A DNA stretch of 64,000 nt from Njordibacter sp028825405 (GCF_047730065.1 NZ_CP159829.1:1178001-1242000), one strand, 5' to 3'. Positions 8,908 to 18,247 are shown, counted from the first letter of the stretch. The notes: a model not told the origin generated them from the sequence alone. A program made the numbers and translations.

Positions 8908-9486
8908 TTAAGGGTTGAACGAAATAACCCCTTGTTCGGTCACCACGGCGTCTAGGGGCTGGTCAAAAGGACCCTTAATGACTTGATTCATCTCTTGGGC
9001 AGCATAAGCGACACCAAATACTGACACTGACTTGGTTTGACGCAGGTTCTCAATGGTGCGGTCATAAAAACCACCGCCGTAGCCAAGTCGATACCCATGA
9101 CGGTCAAATGCTAAAAGGGGTGCTAAAATAACGTCAGGCTTTAAGGCATGCTTATCCGCAAAGGGTTCATAGGTACCAAACTGGGCAATCTTTAAGCTAT
9201 CATTGGGAACCCACGTGCGAAATAGCAAAGGTTTTCCAGCGCCTAGCATTACTGGTAATGCTGTTTGATGGCCTAACTCATGCAGTCTGTTAAGGAGTGG
9301 CATAGGGTCAAGTTCATCGCCTAAAGGCCAATACACAGCGACAATTTGATTGGGTTTTAGCTTTTTTGAGTCGAGTAATTGTTGGCAGACTTGTTCACCT
9401 GCTCGGGGGTTGAGCGCAAACGCTTTAGCTCTTTGCTGTTTAGCTTGAATGCGTTGTAAACCCTTTTTTTCATCTATAGATGGCAT
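8908..9486 (-). CDS. ygfA: 5-formyltetrahydrofolate cyclo-ligase
   Basis: Converts 5-formyl-THF to 5,10-methenyl-THF with ATP, returning a storage folate to one-carbon metabolism. The 192-residue length is typical. Family features are the N-terminal basic ATP-binding region (KQQRAKAF), AVYWPLGDELD, and the GYRLGYGGGFYDR motif near the C-terminus. It is divergent from the carbonic anhydrase with 140 bp between them. That space is too short for a complete 6S RNA gene, which often precedes ygfA in gammaproteobacteria. Confidence 0.93.
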   Translation of the reverse strand: MPSIDEKKGLQRIQAKQQRAKAFALNPRAGEQVCQQLLDSKKLKPNQIVAVYWPLGDELDPMPLLNRLHELGHQTALPVMLGAGKPLLFRTWVPNDSLKIAQFGTYEPFADKHALKPDVILAPLLAFDRHGYRLGYGGGFYDRTIENLRQTKSVSVFGVAYAAQEMNQVIKGPFDQPLDAVVTEQGVISFNP

Positions 9487-9626
9487 AGCTCATAGTCTCA
9501 GTCGGCACAAGAAAGACTTGTTTTGATTTATTTGCTAGTACACACTAGATCACTCTAAAAACATAGTTTTTTTCATATTATTTAGAGTTTTAATGTTAAA
9601 TATATTTGGGTAATTAGGGCAATTTT

Positions 9627-10256
9627 ATGACGATTCAAAAACTTTTAGACAACAACCAAGCGTGGGCTAAAAAAGTGGCCCAAGAACAACCTGAGTTGTT
9701 TGCTACCTTGTCGAAGCAACAGGCCCCTAAGTACTTGTGGATTGGTTGTTCTGACAGTCGCGTGCCAGCAAACGAGATTGTTGACATGTTGCCTGGAGAG
9801 CTTTTTGTGCATCGTAATGTAGCAAATTTGGTAAAACACGTTGATTTTAATTGTCAGTCAGTCATTCAATTTGCAGTCGATGTGTTAAAAGTTGAGCATA
9901 TTATCGTGTGTGGTCATTACGGATGTGGTGGCGTTAAAGTGGCCATGGAAAATACCAACGCTGGTATTAGTGACTATTGGTTGCGGTCAGTTAAAGATAT
10001 AGCGTTACGCCACCGAGTTGAATTACAAGACTTACCTAATCAAGAGGCACGACTGAGTCGCATGTGTGAAATTAATGTGACTGAGCAAGTGGCTAATTTG
10101 GCACATAGTAAAATTGTACAAACGGCATGGCAAAAAAATCAACCGCTAGAGATACACGGTTGGATATATGGCATTCATGATGGCGTCATCAAAAACCTAC
10201 ATGTGAGTCACAAAGGCTTGTCAGATTTAGATGACATTTATCAAGTAGAGATATAA
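9627..10256 (+). CDS. can: Beta-class carbonic anhydrase
   Basis: Interconverts CO2 and bicarbonate in the cytoplasm. Zinc ligands and the catalytic dyad are present: Cys41-x-Asp43-x-Arg45 (GCSDSRVPANE), His97 and Cys100 (CGHYGCGG). The length of 209 residues and the HRNVANLV and HGWIYGIHDG segments match the Can (YadF) group. It appears to be monocistronic, with its own spacer upstream. Confidence 0.95.
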   Translation: MTIQKLLDNNQAWAKKVAQEQPELFATLSKQQAPKYLWIGCSDSRVPANEIVDMLPGELFVHRNVANLVKHVDFNCQSVIQFAVDVLKVEHIIVCGHYGCGGVKVAMENTNAGISDYWLRSVKDIALRHRVELQDLPNQEARLSRMCEINVTEQVANLAHSKIVQTAWQKNQPLEIHGWIYGIHDGVIKNLHVSHKGLSDLDDIYQVEI

Positions 10257-10424
10257 ATAGTATGCCAAAAAGAGTTTTTAATGAAGCTAAGATATTAAGG
10301 CATCCAACTAAGGCGCCGAATTAATGGCAGCACAATGATGAATAAGAGTGTGGTTGCCTGCTCCAAGCCTAAAACTAAAACAGAGATTACAGCCAACACT
10401 AATGGGCACCCAAACCCATCTATG

Positions 10425-10480
10425 AACACTCAAATTCATCTAGCAATATAGCCACCTAGCCATCTAGGTTAATGAGTGTT
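10425..10480. other. Nested inverted repeats between convergent can and kynU
   Basis: An outer pair (AACACTCA at 10425-10432, TGAGTGTT at 10473-10480) encloses a perfect inner hairpin (ACCTAG at 10454-10459, CTAGGT at 10464-10469, loop CCAT). It lies between the two gene ends and may act as a bidirectional terminator or RNA end structure, although no U-run follows. Confidence 0.4.
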
Positions 10481-10482
10481 AG

Positions 10483-11745
10483 TTAGGTAACAGCTTGTTG
10501 TTTTAAAAACTGAGGTTGATTCCAACTTTCTGTGGACATAATGTCCACTAAGGCTTCAACACAATCCCATAGGTCGACATACCTGAGATACAAGGGAGTG
10601 AAACCAAAACGCAGATTATTGGGGGCTCTAAAATCCCCCACAATATTGCGTGCGATTAAGGCTTGCATGATGGCGTAGCCTTGGGGATGGGTCAAGGACA
10701 CTTGACTGCCGCGTTGTTCAGGGTTGGTGGGTGAACCTAATTCAAACCAAGGGCAGCGTTGTTGGATTAATTCAATAAACAGTTGACCCATATGTTGTGA
10801 CTTGCGTCTTACTTGTGCCATATCTGCTGACAACATCAGATCTAGGGCCACTTCTAAGGCCGCATTACCCAGCACGGCTGGAGTGCCACACATGGCTTGC
10901 TCAATGCCCGTTGCGCCTTGGTAATCGTCCACAAAATCAAATGGTTTAGCATGACCTAACCAGCCTGTGAGGGGTTGCTCAAACTGGCTTAAATGGCGTT
11001 GGGCTACATAAACAAAGGCAGGGGCACCTGGGCCCCCATTAAGGTATTTATAGGTACAACCAACGGCTAGGTCAGCATTAATCTGATCTAGTTCAATAGG
11101 CATGGCACCCACAGAGTGGGAGAGGTCCCACATCATTAAGGCACCTTGAGCTTGTGTTATTTGAGTCACACTTGCCATATCCCACATCGAGCCAGTCTTA
11201 AAGTGCACATGGGTTAAGAGCACTAGTGCAGTGTCTTCATCAACAGCTTGTAATACTTCATCTCTAGGTAGAGAAATGACCTCAATATGATCGCCGAGTA
11301 ATTTGGCTAAGCCTTGCAACAAATAAAGGTCAGTGGCAAAGTTTCCCGTCTCAGTAATTAATTTGCTCCGATCTGGCCGCATTTTTATGGCGGCGGCAGC
11401 GAGTTTAAAAATATTAACAGAAGTGGTGTCACAGACTATGGTTTGGCCCACATCTGCACCGATCAATCGGCCCACTTTATGGCCTAATTGTGTTGGTTTT
11501 TGCATCCAATGATGGCTGTTCCAACTCCGAATTAAATCGACTCCCCACTGGTGTTTTATGACCTGACTCACATGGTCAGCAGTGGCTTTCGGTAACACGC
11601 CAAGAGAATTCCCATCGAGGTAAATAAGCCCTTCTTCAAGGCTGAATTTATCTCGCATCGGGGCTAGGGAGTCATTTTGGTCTAATAGTTCAAACTGGCT
11701 TCGGTCTAGTTTAAGTGGGCTCAACTGGGTCATATTGAATCTCAT
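10483..11745 (-). CDS. kynU: Kynureninase
   Basis: PLP enzyme that cleaves kynurenine to anthranilate and alanine. The 420-residue product has the PLP-aspartate region MMWDLSHSVGA (D207) and the Schiff-base lysine K233 in GCTYKYLNGGPG, with the usual family length. It lies 67 bp downstream of kynA on the same strand, so the two form an operon. Start could be 11745 or the in-frame ATG at 11733. No formamidase (kynB) lies with the pair, so the middle step must be encoded elsewhere. Confidence 0.95.
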   Translation of the reverse strand: MRFNMTQLSPLKLDRSQFELLDQNDSLAPMRDKFSLEEGLIYLDGNSLGVLPKATADHVSQVIKHQWGVDLIRSWNSHHWMQKPTQLGHKVGRLIGADVGQTIVCDTTSVNIFKLAAAAIKMRPDRSKLITETGNFATDLYLLQGLAKLLGDHIEVISLPRDEVLQAVDEDTALVLLTHVHFKTGSMWDMASVTQITQAQGALMMWDLSHSVGAMPIELDQINADLAVGCTYKYLNGGPGAPAFVYVAQRHLSQFEQPLTGWLGHAKPFDFVDDYQGATGIEQAMCGTPAVLGNAALEVALDLMLSADMAQVRRKSQHMGQLFIELIQQRCPWFELGSPTNPEQRGSQVSLTHPQGYAIMQALIARNIVGDFRAPNNLRFGFTPLYLRYVDLWDCVEALVDIMSTESWNQPQFLKQQAVT

Positions 11746-11812
11746 GGTAGTGGTCTGTCACTTTAATTAGGTGATTAACACGGGTGTTTTAAATACTCAG
11801 TAAATGGCAGCA

Positions 11813-12664
11813 CTAAAGGCTCGTGCGTACCGACCAAAGCTCAGGAAAAAACTGCAGGGATAAGGCCTTTTGGAGATAACCCACTCCAGATGTGCCTCCA
11901 GTGCCATGTTTGTGTCCAATAATGCGTTCAACAGTTTTTACGTGGTTAAAGCGCCACTGTTGAAAGTGATATTCTAAGTCTACCAGCTTTTCTGCAAGCT
12001 CATACAAATCCCAAAAAGTGTTGGTGTCTTGGTAAACCTTCTGCCATGCAGTTTCAACCTTTTTGTTGGATAGGTAAGGTTGGCTCCAGTCTCTTTGGGT
12101 TTGCTCAAGTGCAATATCAAAACCACGTTTTTGCAGTAATTGGAGGCATACGTCATAAAGGCTGGGGGCATTAAGTACCTTGGTTAAATGTTGATAATTT
12201 GTCGGATGATGACGGTGAGCCTCAATGAGTGCCGCATTTTTATTACCTAATAAAAACTCAAGCTCTCGGTATTGAAAGGACTGAAAACCTGAACTTTGCC
12301 CTAAGCTATCTCTAAAACTAGCATAGTCGGCGGGGGTCATAGTGACTAATACTTCCCATGCATTGACCATTTGCTGTTGGATACGCGCCACGCGGGTAAG
12401 CATTTTAAAAGCTGGGCGTAGGTCGTCTTGAGCAATTAATCCAGCAGCCCCATGGGCTTCATGCAAACATAACTTCATCCACAGTTCTGAGGCTTGATGA
12501 ATAATGATAAATAACATTTCATCATGGGCCTCACTAAGGGGGTTTTGTTGCTCTAAAAGACTTTCTAAACCAAGATATTGACCGTAACTAATATCCTGTT
12601 GCCAATGGATATTTTCATCACTAATGTCAATGGTGTTGGAGGCATAAGGGCACTGATAGGTCAT
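11813..12664 (-). CDS. kynA: Tryptophan 2,3-dioxygenase
   Basis: Heme enzyme that opens the indole ring of tryptophan to N-formylkynurenine, the first step of the kynurenine route. The 283-residue protein carries the substrate-side His56 (FIIIHQASELWMK), the axial heme His241 (RFNHVKTVERIIG) and the GTGGTSGVGYL loop. It is the first gene of the kynA-kynU operon and diverges from a LysR regulator across 117 bp that contains an operator-like dyad. Confidence 0.96.
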   Translation of the reverse strand: MTYQCPYASNTIDISDENIHWQQDISYGQYLGLESLLEQQNPLSEAHDEMLFIIIHQASELWMKLCLHEAHGAAGLIAQDDLRPAFKMLTRVARIQQQMVNAWEVLVTMTPADYASFRDSLGQSSGFQSFQYRELEFLLGNKNAALIEAHRHHPTNYQHLTKVLNAPSLYDVCLQLLQKRGFDIALEQTQRDWSQPYLSNKKVETAWQKVYQDTNTFWDLYELAEKLVDLEYHFQQWRFNHVKTVERIIGHKHGTGGTSGVGYLQKALSLQFFPELWSVRTSL

Positions 12665-12739
12665 GATTATTCCTAGAGTATTTTTTTATAGTTTAGGGTG
12701 TGTATTTGTTGAAGTAAATGTCATAATTTGGGGGTTAAG

Positions 12740-12756
12740 TATGAATTAAATGCATA
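12740..12756. promoter_or_regulatory. LysR-type operator candidate
   Basis: TATGAATTAAATGCATA is a 17-bp imperfect palindrome (arms TATG.ATT / AAT.CATA) that contains the T-N11-A spacing of LysR-type boxes. It lies between divergent kynA and the LysR gene, where such regulators usually bind. Confidence 0.5.
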
Positions 12757-12781
12757 AAAAGGGTAGGAGATAGCTATTAAA

Positions 12782-13675
12782 TTGAGCATTAGGCAGTTAC
12801 AAATGATTCGGGCTTTAGAGATTGCAGGCAGTGTGTCTGCTGCTGCCATAGCCCTGCAGGTGAGTCAGTCAGCTCTAAGTCATCGCATACGTGAGGCAGA
12901 ACGATTACTAGACACCCCGTTATACAGCCGTCAAAATAAAAAACTAGTGGCCACCCCTGCAGGCTTGAGAGTTCAATTTGCCGCTCGAAGGGTATTAGCA
13001 GAATTAGAACGTGCCGAACAAGATGTGGCGCACATGAGTGGCGGGGTAACCACCACGGTGCGTTTAGGTTTGGAAGCGTATGCCTCACATCATTGGTTGC
13101 CTGAGTTGTATCAACAGTTGGCCATTAAATGTGCCCACATTGGCCTTGAGATCACGGCTGACGTGGGTTTGCATCCAGAGTCTGCATTGCGTCAACAAAG
13201 CATCGATATAGCTTTGATATCAGGACTACCGCCAGCCAAGGATTTTAACTGTATGCACTTGGGTGAAGATTCGTTATTAGCCTTAATGGCCAGTGATCAT
13301 CCTTTAGCAAAGAACGCCAGCGTGTTCCCAGAAATGTTCGCAGACTTTCCCTATGTGGCTTACCATACCAACCCAGAACAAGGGCGTGAATATGATTTAG
13401 TGTTTCGGCGTCATCATGTTTTGCCCAGCAATGTCATTAGTGCAGGTGTCACGGAGGCGGTGTTAACCATTGTCGGACAAAGTCAGGGTCTCACCATACT
13501 TCCTGCATGGACCGCCTTATCTCAAGGTCCAAAATATGGGTTAATCACTCGGCCCATAGGAGATGGTGCATTAACCACTCAGTGGTATCTTGCTGGCTTA
13601 CACCAAGTCGCTAACAGAGAAGCAATTTTAGAGGTGATGCAGACAATACAAAATATAACTCGCTTTAACGACTAA
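12782..13675 (+). CDS. LysR-family transcriptional regulator, probable kyn regulator
   Basis: 297-residue LTTR. It has an N-terminal winged helix-turn-helix (IRALEIAGSVSAAAIALQVSQSALSHRIREAERLL, about residues 9-43) followed by a periplasmic-binding-protein-like effector domain. The TTG start at 12782 is chosen because the helix-turn-helix alignment needs the first residues; AGGAG lies 12 bases upstream, and ATG 12803 would cut the domain. Divergence from kynA-kynU suggests it controls tryptophan breakdown, with tryptophan or kynurenine as a likely ligand (inference). Confidence 0.85.
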   Translation: MSIRQLQMIRALEIAGSVSAAAIALQVSQSALSHRIREAERLLDTPLYSRQNKKLVATPAGLRVQFAARRVLAELERAEQDVAHMSGGVTTTVRLGLEAYASHHWLPELYQQLAIKCAHIGLEITADVGLHPESALRQQSIDIALISGLPPAKDFNCMHLGEDSLLALMASDHPLAKNASVFPEMFADFPYVAYHTNPEQGREYDLVFRRHHVLPSNVISAGVTEAVLTIVGQSQGLTILPAWTALSQGPKYGLITRPIGDGALTTQWYLAGLHQVANREAILEVMQTIQNITRFND

Positions 13676-13740
13676 CTAGCTGCACCTGCCCTTTAATTTA
13701 GGTAAAATAATGTTTCGATTGATCCTAGAAACTACCTCAT

Positions 13741-14844
13741 ATGTCTGCTTTTTATAACGTTCTTGCGAGCAATGATGATTTGCCTATTGTTACAGATTTA
13801 CCTGTACACAGCGGAAAAGTCCGCAGTGTGTATTGGCTCAGTAATAAGCACAGCAAGCGTTTAATCGCCAGCAAAGGCTATAATGTGGCTGCCGATGCTC
13901 CTTTAGCAGTCATGGTCATTAGTGATCGTATCTCCGCTTTTGATTGCATTTGGCATGGAGAAGGTGGATTGCGGGGCGTGCCAGGTAAAGGTGCTGCACT
14001 TAATGCTGTGGCCAACTATTGGTTTGCGCGTTTTCGTGAAGCCGGTTTGGCAGACAGTCACATTGTAGATACACCTCACCCATTGGTTTGGATAGTACAA
14101 AAGGCAAGACCTGTAATGGTAGAAGCCATTGCCCGTCAGTATATTACGGGGTCTATGTGGCGTACTTATAAAGCAGGGGAGCGGATGTTCTGCGGTATGC
14201 AACTGCCAGAGGGTTTGCAGCAAGATCAGTGTTTACCCGAATTATTAATTACTCCTTCGACTAAAGGCATCTTAAAAGGCATCCCTAATGTGGCAGAGGC
14301 AGATGATGTTAATATTGCCCGTGCAGATCTAGAAGCTAATTATCGAGCCTTTAACTTTTCAATTCCTGCTGATATTAACCGTTATGAGAACTTGTTACGC
14401 GATGGCTTTTCGGTTATTAGCCAAGACTTAGCGGCTCATGATCAAGTGCTGGTTGATACCAAATTTGAATTTGGCTACGTCAAGGATGCCAAGGGTAACG
14501 ATAAATTGATCTACATGGATGAGGTGGGCACACCTGATTCATCGCGTATTTGGGATGGTGCAGCTCTGAGGTCTGGCAAGGTAGTGGAAAATTCTAAAGA
14601 GGGTTTTAGGCAGTTCTTGCTTAACTATTTTGATGATGCTGACATTTTGCTGAACAAAAACCGCATGTCAGAGCGCAGCGCATTAGCCAAGGACAATGCA
14701 TTGCCTTTGCAAGCGATGCACGACATCTCAAATACTTATATTGGTATTGCAGAGAAAATTATAGGCCACCCACTGAACGTTAGTCAGCAGCCTAGGCAAG
14801 AGATTATAGACGTCTTAGATCAAGACTATGGACTTATCCGTTAG
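13741..14844 (+). CDS. purC: SAICAR synthetase PurC (long form)
   Basis: ATP-dependent ligase joining CAIR and aspartate in purine synthesis. The 367-residue length matches the longer SAICAR synthetase found in Vibrio/Shewanella-type gammaproteobacteria rather than the ~237-residue E. coli type. Recognisable segments are HSGKVRSVYW, VISDRISAFDCIW, MVEAIARQYITGSMW and DTKFEFGY. It is convergent with dapA (45-bp spacer). In many relatives purC lies in a dapA-bamC-purC row, which is broken here. Confidence 0.95.
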   Translation: MSAFYNVLASNDDLPIVTDLPVHSGKVRSVYWLSNKHSKRLIASKGYNVAADAPLAVMVISDRISAFDCIWHGEGGLRGVPGKGAALNAVANYWFARFREAGLADSHIVDTPHPLVWIVQKARPVMVEAIARQYITGSMWRTYKAGERMFCGMQLPEGLQQDQCLPELLITPSTKGILKGIPNVAEADDVNIARADLEANYRAFNFSIPADINRYENLLRDGFSVISQDLAAHDQVLVDTKFEFGYVKDAKGNDKLIYMDEVGTPDSSRIWDGAALRSGKVVENSKEGFRQFLLNYFDDADILLNKNRMSERSALAKDNALPLQAMHDISNTYIGIAEKIIGHPLNVSQQPRQEIIDVLDQDYGLIR

Positions 14845-14889
14845 GCCAGAACCATAGTCACAAAGCTCCTCGCAGCGGCACCGGTTTAG

Positions 14890-15756
14890 TTAGCCCATTA
14901 GATGCTGTAGACCATTCAGTATGGCTTTGCTTTCTTGACTCAATGGCATAACTGGCAAACGAGACTCCTCATTACACAAGCCTAATAGGGAAGCCGCGTA
15001 TTTCACGCCTGCTGGACTTGGTTCATTGAACATGGCTGCATGCAGAGGTGTGAGTTCGTCATGAATGCGTTTGGCTTCCTTAAAGTCACCCTTTAAGCAG
15101 GCCGTTTGCATGGCCGAACATCGGCTCGGTGCAACGTTAGCTGTGACAGAAATACAGCCATTGCCACCCACCGCATTGTAGGCCACGGACGCTAAATCGT
15201 CACCTGAAAGGTAAGAGAAGTCATTACCTAGTGCCAGGCGTTCCAAACTTATCCGTGAAATATCACCCGTGGCATCCTTTACGCCCACTACATTTTCAAG
15301 TGCCGCAAGCTTGGCCATAGTTTTTGGTTCGATATCAACAATGGCACGGGGTGGAATGTTGTAAATTATCATCGGAATATCAACACCTTGAGCAATATAT
15401 TCGAAGTGAGCATAAAGCCCATCTTGGTTTGGTCGATTATAATAACCTGCAACACACAATACGGCATCGGCACCCAATTCTTTGGCATGACGAGCATAAG
15501 CTAATGCTTCAACTGGGTTGTTTGACCCAGCTCCTGCGATTACGGGTACGCGGCCATTGTTTTCTTCAACAACGATTTCTACCACCCGTTTGTGTTCCTT
15601 TTCAGACAAGGTAGGTGATTCACCTGTGGTGCCGACAGGCACTAAACCATGCGTGCCGTTATCTAGCTGCCAGTTAACCATGCGACGCAGGGCGGTCTCA
15701 TCTAACTTGCCATTAATAAAAGGGGTAACTAAAGCGACGTATGAACCACTAAACAT
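14890..15756 (-). CDS. dapA: 4-hydroxy-tetrahydrodipicolinate synthase
   Basis: Condenses pyruvate with aspartate semialdehyde in the lysine/diaminopimelate pathway. The 288-residue TIM barrel has the Schiff-base Lys160 (VVGVKDATGD), Tyr132 (IIYNIPPRA), Thr43-Thr44 in the GTTGESPTL loop and Tyr106. Its usual partner bamC is about 8 kb away, and dapA faces purC instead. Aspartate semialdehyde is also the expected product of diaminobutyrate transamination, but no direct link to the ectoine island is claimed. Confidence 0.96.
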   Translation of the reverse strand: MFSGSYVALVTPFINGKLDETALRRMVNWQLDNGTHGLVPVGTTGESPTLSEKEHKRVVEIVVEENNGRVPVIAGAGSNNPVEALAYARHAKELGADAVLCVAGYYNRPNQDGLYAHFEYIAQGVDIPMIIYNIPPRAIVDIEPKTMAKLAALENVVGVKDATGDISRISLERLALGNDFSYLSGDDLASVAYNAVGGNGCISVTANVAPSRCSAMQTACLKGDFKEAKRIHDELTPLHAAMFNEPSPAGVKYAASLLGLCNEESRLPVMPLSQESKAILNGLQHLMG

Positions 15757-15963
15757 TGAACTGACTCCTAAGACTATAGGGGAGTGATTTTAAACCTATG
15801 TCGGTGTATCAACAAGTCTGCAGTCAGGCTTATTTTGTAACGGCTATACATTAATGGAAAAAGGTGAGACCATCTTGTTAACAATCTACCAATTAAGGTC
15901 AGATTGGTTAGTTTAAATAATAATAATTAGAGATCTAAGCATCTCAATAAGAGAGTAAATAAT

Positions 15964-17283
15964 ATGACAAAAGCAAATCCCTCCGTCTACAGTGATGCAA
16001 ATCAAACCCCCCCCATGAGTGAAGCATTGCCATTGGGGCTGCAACATGTGCTTGCGATGTTTGCGTCTAATGTCACACCTGCAGTTATTGTCGCTGGTGC
16101 AGCTGGTTTGGCCTTTGGTGGTGCCGAACAGGTTTACTTAATTCAGATGGCAATGTTATTTGCCGGTCTTGCAACGCTGTTTCAAACCATAGGGTTTGGC
16201 CCTGTTGGAGCTCGGTTGCCCATTATGCAAGGCACAAGTTTTGCCTTTGTTGGTGTGCTCGCTGGAATTGCAGCGACGCAGGGTCTTGGGGTTGCTTTAA
16301 CCTCGTGCATTATTGCAGGTGCTATACACTTTGCTCTGGGCGCAGTCATCGTCAATATTCGCAGTTGGTTCCCTCCCTTAGTAACAGGATTGGTTATTTT
16401 GGCCATTGGTCTTTATCTTATTCCTGTGGGCATTAAATACGCTGCTGGTGGCGCCGCTGACTTTCAAATGAATGCAGACAGCTTTGGATCTTTAAAGCAT
16501 TGGTCTGTTGCTTTGACGGTTATCATAGTGGCTTTGGTGGTCAAATTTAGAACCAATGGCATACTCTCCAATGCGGCCATTTTAATTGGTCTAATTGCGG
16601 GTTATGTATTGGCCTATATCCTTGGCATGGTATCGTTTGGCGCAGTTACAAAGGCCGGTTGGATTACGGGTCTGCAGGTTATGCCCTACGGCTTTGAATT
16701 TAACTTAGGCGCGGTCATCGGTGTCACTTTGGTGTCGATCGTATCAGCAGTTGAAACGGTAGGAGATGCTTCAGCAACCACAAAAGCAGGCGCGGGCCGC
16801 GAAGCAACAGATGATGAAATTTCTGGTGCCACTTATGCAGATGGTCTAGGTACCGCTGTCGCTGGCGTGTTTGGTGGTTTGCCAAATACTTCGTTTAGTC
16901 AAAATGTGGGTATCGTTGGTATGACAGGTGTTATGAGCCGTCATGTGGTGACCATTGCTGGTGTCATTATGCTAGTGTGTGGCCTATTACCTAAAGTGGG
17001 TGCAACCATCGCTTCAATGCCTCTGCCTGTGTTAGGTGGTGGCGTGATTGTAATGTTTGGCATGGTTGCAGCGGCAGGGCTCAATGTTCTGTCAGAGGTG
17101 CAAATGAGCCGTCGCAACATGATTATTATCGCCATATCACTAACCGTGGGTCTGGGTCTCAATTTGGTACCATCTGCTGTGCAGTATTTGCCGGGTATCT
17201 GGAAAACGCTGGCCACATCAGCGGTTGCACCTACGGCATTTTTGGCCATTGTATTGAACCAACTTTTGCCTGACGACGCCTAA
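15964..17283 (+). CDS. NCS2 uracil/xanthine permease
   Basis: 439-residue nucleobase:cation symporter-2 with the many transmembrane segments typical of the 14-helix UraA/XanP fold. Family hallmarks include MQGTSFAFVG (re-entrant region), the helix with ETVGDASATT, and the NAT signature QNVGIVGMTG. Whether it prefers uracil, xanthine or urate cannot be decided by eye. It is monocistronic, followed by a hairpin at 17302-17334 and then a GntR regulator on the same strand that may control it. Confidence 0.9.
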   Translation: MTKANPSVYSDANQTPPMSEALPLGLQHVLAMFASNVTPAVIVAGAAGLAFGGAEQVYLIQMAMLFAGLATLFQTIGFGPVGARLPIMQGTSFAFVGVLAGIAATQGLGVALTSCIIAGAIHFALGAVIVNIRSWFPPLVTGLVILAIGLYLIPVGIKYAAGGAADFQMNADSFGSLKHWSVALTVIIVALVVKFRTNGILSNAAILIGLIAGYVLAYILGMVSFGAVTKAGWITGLQVMPYGFEFNLGAVIGVTLVSIVSAVETVGDASATTKAGAGREATDDEISGATYADGLGTAVAGVFGGLPNTSFSQNVGIVGMTGVMSRHVVTIAGVIMLVCGLLPKVGATIASMPLPVLGGGVIVMFGMVAAAGLNVLSEVQMSRRNMIIIAISLTVGLGLNLVPSAVQYLPGIWKTLATSAVAPTAFLAIVLNQLLPDDA

Positions 17284-17301
17284 TCCGCGTCCATAGACTA
17301 A

Positions 17302-17334
17302 CATAGCACCTCACATTATTCTTGGGGTGCTATG
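17302..17334 (+). other. Hairpin downstream of the NCS2 permease
   Basis: A perfect 9-bp stem (CATAGCACC with GGTGCTATG) encloses a 15-base loop. No U-run follows, so it is more likely an RNA 3'-end or stability structure than a classical terminator. Confidence 0.45.
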
Positions 17335-17462
17335 AACGTCAAGCACGGCCTGAGGTATGGGTTGTGTTCTAGTTATAGGCAGAGTAACTCCTTATCTAAT
17401 GTGTTTGAAATCTTTGATTGAAACTGAAAAATAAAGTTGGTGAAACGAGTAGATTATAATAA

Positions 17463-17487
17463 GGGCAGCTTGGGTTGCCTTTTTTTA
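17463..17487 (+). terminator. Terminator-like hairpin just upstream of the GntR gene
   Basis: GGGCAGC-TTGG-GTTGCCT (one G-U pair) is followed by seven T residues and ends 9 bp before the GntR start codon. TATAAT lies at 17455-17460 immediately upstream. It may terminate permease transcripts or attenuate the regulator gene. Confidence 0.55.
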
Positions 17488-17496
17488 ATCTAAGCA

Positions 17497-18162
17497 ATGG
17501 CACGTATTTATGGTGTAAAGGATGCACCAACTATTGATGAGGCCATTGTCGAGGCTATTATTTACGATGTGATGCAACAACATCTTGGGCCTGGCACACA
17601 TTTAAGTGAAAAATCAGTGTGTGATCGGTTTGGTGTGAGTAGAATGAACGTCAAAAGGGCGTTACTGACGTTATCAAATATAGAAGTGGTAAAATTTCAG
17701 GCAAATAAAGGTGCGCGCATCCGCCAGCCTACTTTGCAACAAGCAATGACCTTATTTGAAACCCGCAGGGCCATTGAACCCATTATTATTAAAAATGTTG
17801 TGGCTCAGAGAAGTGACGCTGATACAGTCAGTCTTAATGCCCACGTAGAGCTCGAAGAGCAAGCTTTTAGTAACAATGACCGTCACCAATTGATTCGCTT
17901 GTCGGGAGAGTTCCACTTACTCATTGCTAGTTTTCAAAACAATCACTTGTTGACTGGATTTATGCAAACCTTAATTACACAATCAAGCTTAATTACTGGT
18001 ATGTATGGCCAGCACAGTTTTTCAAACTGCCCACTTAGTGAGCATCGAAATTTAATAGAAGCGATAAAAAATCAGGATGAGCACCTAGCACTCAATTTAA
18101 TGATGGCGCATTTAGAGCACATTGAAGCAGATTTAGCACTGAGTTCCACTCAACATCAATAA
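17497..18162 (+). CDS. GntR-family regulator, FadR/FCD subfamily
   Basis: 221-residue repressor-type protein. It has an N-terminal winged helix (IIYDVMQQHLGPGTHLSEKSVCDRFGVSRMNVKRAL, about residues 22-57) and an all-helical FCD ligand domain with the metal/ligand-type residues of ETRRAIEPIII, FHLLIAS and EHRNLIEAI. It follows the nucleobase permease, so it may respond to purine or pyrimidine catabolites (inference). A terminator-like hairpin sits in its leader. Confidence 0.85.
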   Translation: MARIYGVKDAPTIDEAIVEAIIYDVMQQHLGPGTHLSEKSVCDRFGVSRMNVKRALLTLSNIEVVKFQANKGARIRQPTLQQAMTLFETRRAIEPIIIKNVVAQRSDADTVSLNAHVELEEQAFSNNDRHQLIRLSGEFHLLIASFQNNHLLTGFMQTLITQSSLITGMYGQHSFSNCPLSEHRNLIEAIKNQDEHLALNLMMAHLEHIEADLALSSTQHQ

Positions 18163-18247
18163 TACACAAACAACACCAATGCGCGTTTGGCTAGCGCATG
18201 CTAATTAGTACAGGTATTATTTAAAGACGTTAGCTTAGGTGATACAC

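Noticed and set aside
9487..9626. Possible 6S RNA (ssrS) next to ygfA.
   Set aside because: Only 140 bp lie upstream of ygfA, too short for the ~180-nt RNA, and no typical closing stem was seen.
15324..15787. Two overlapping open frames antisense to dapA.
   Set aside because: They are shadows of the conserved dapA frame, without start signals or protein-like features.
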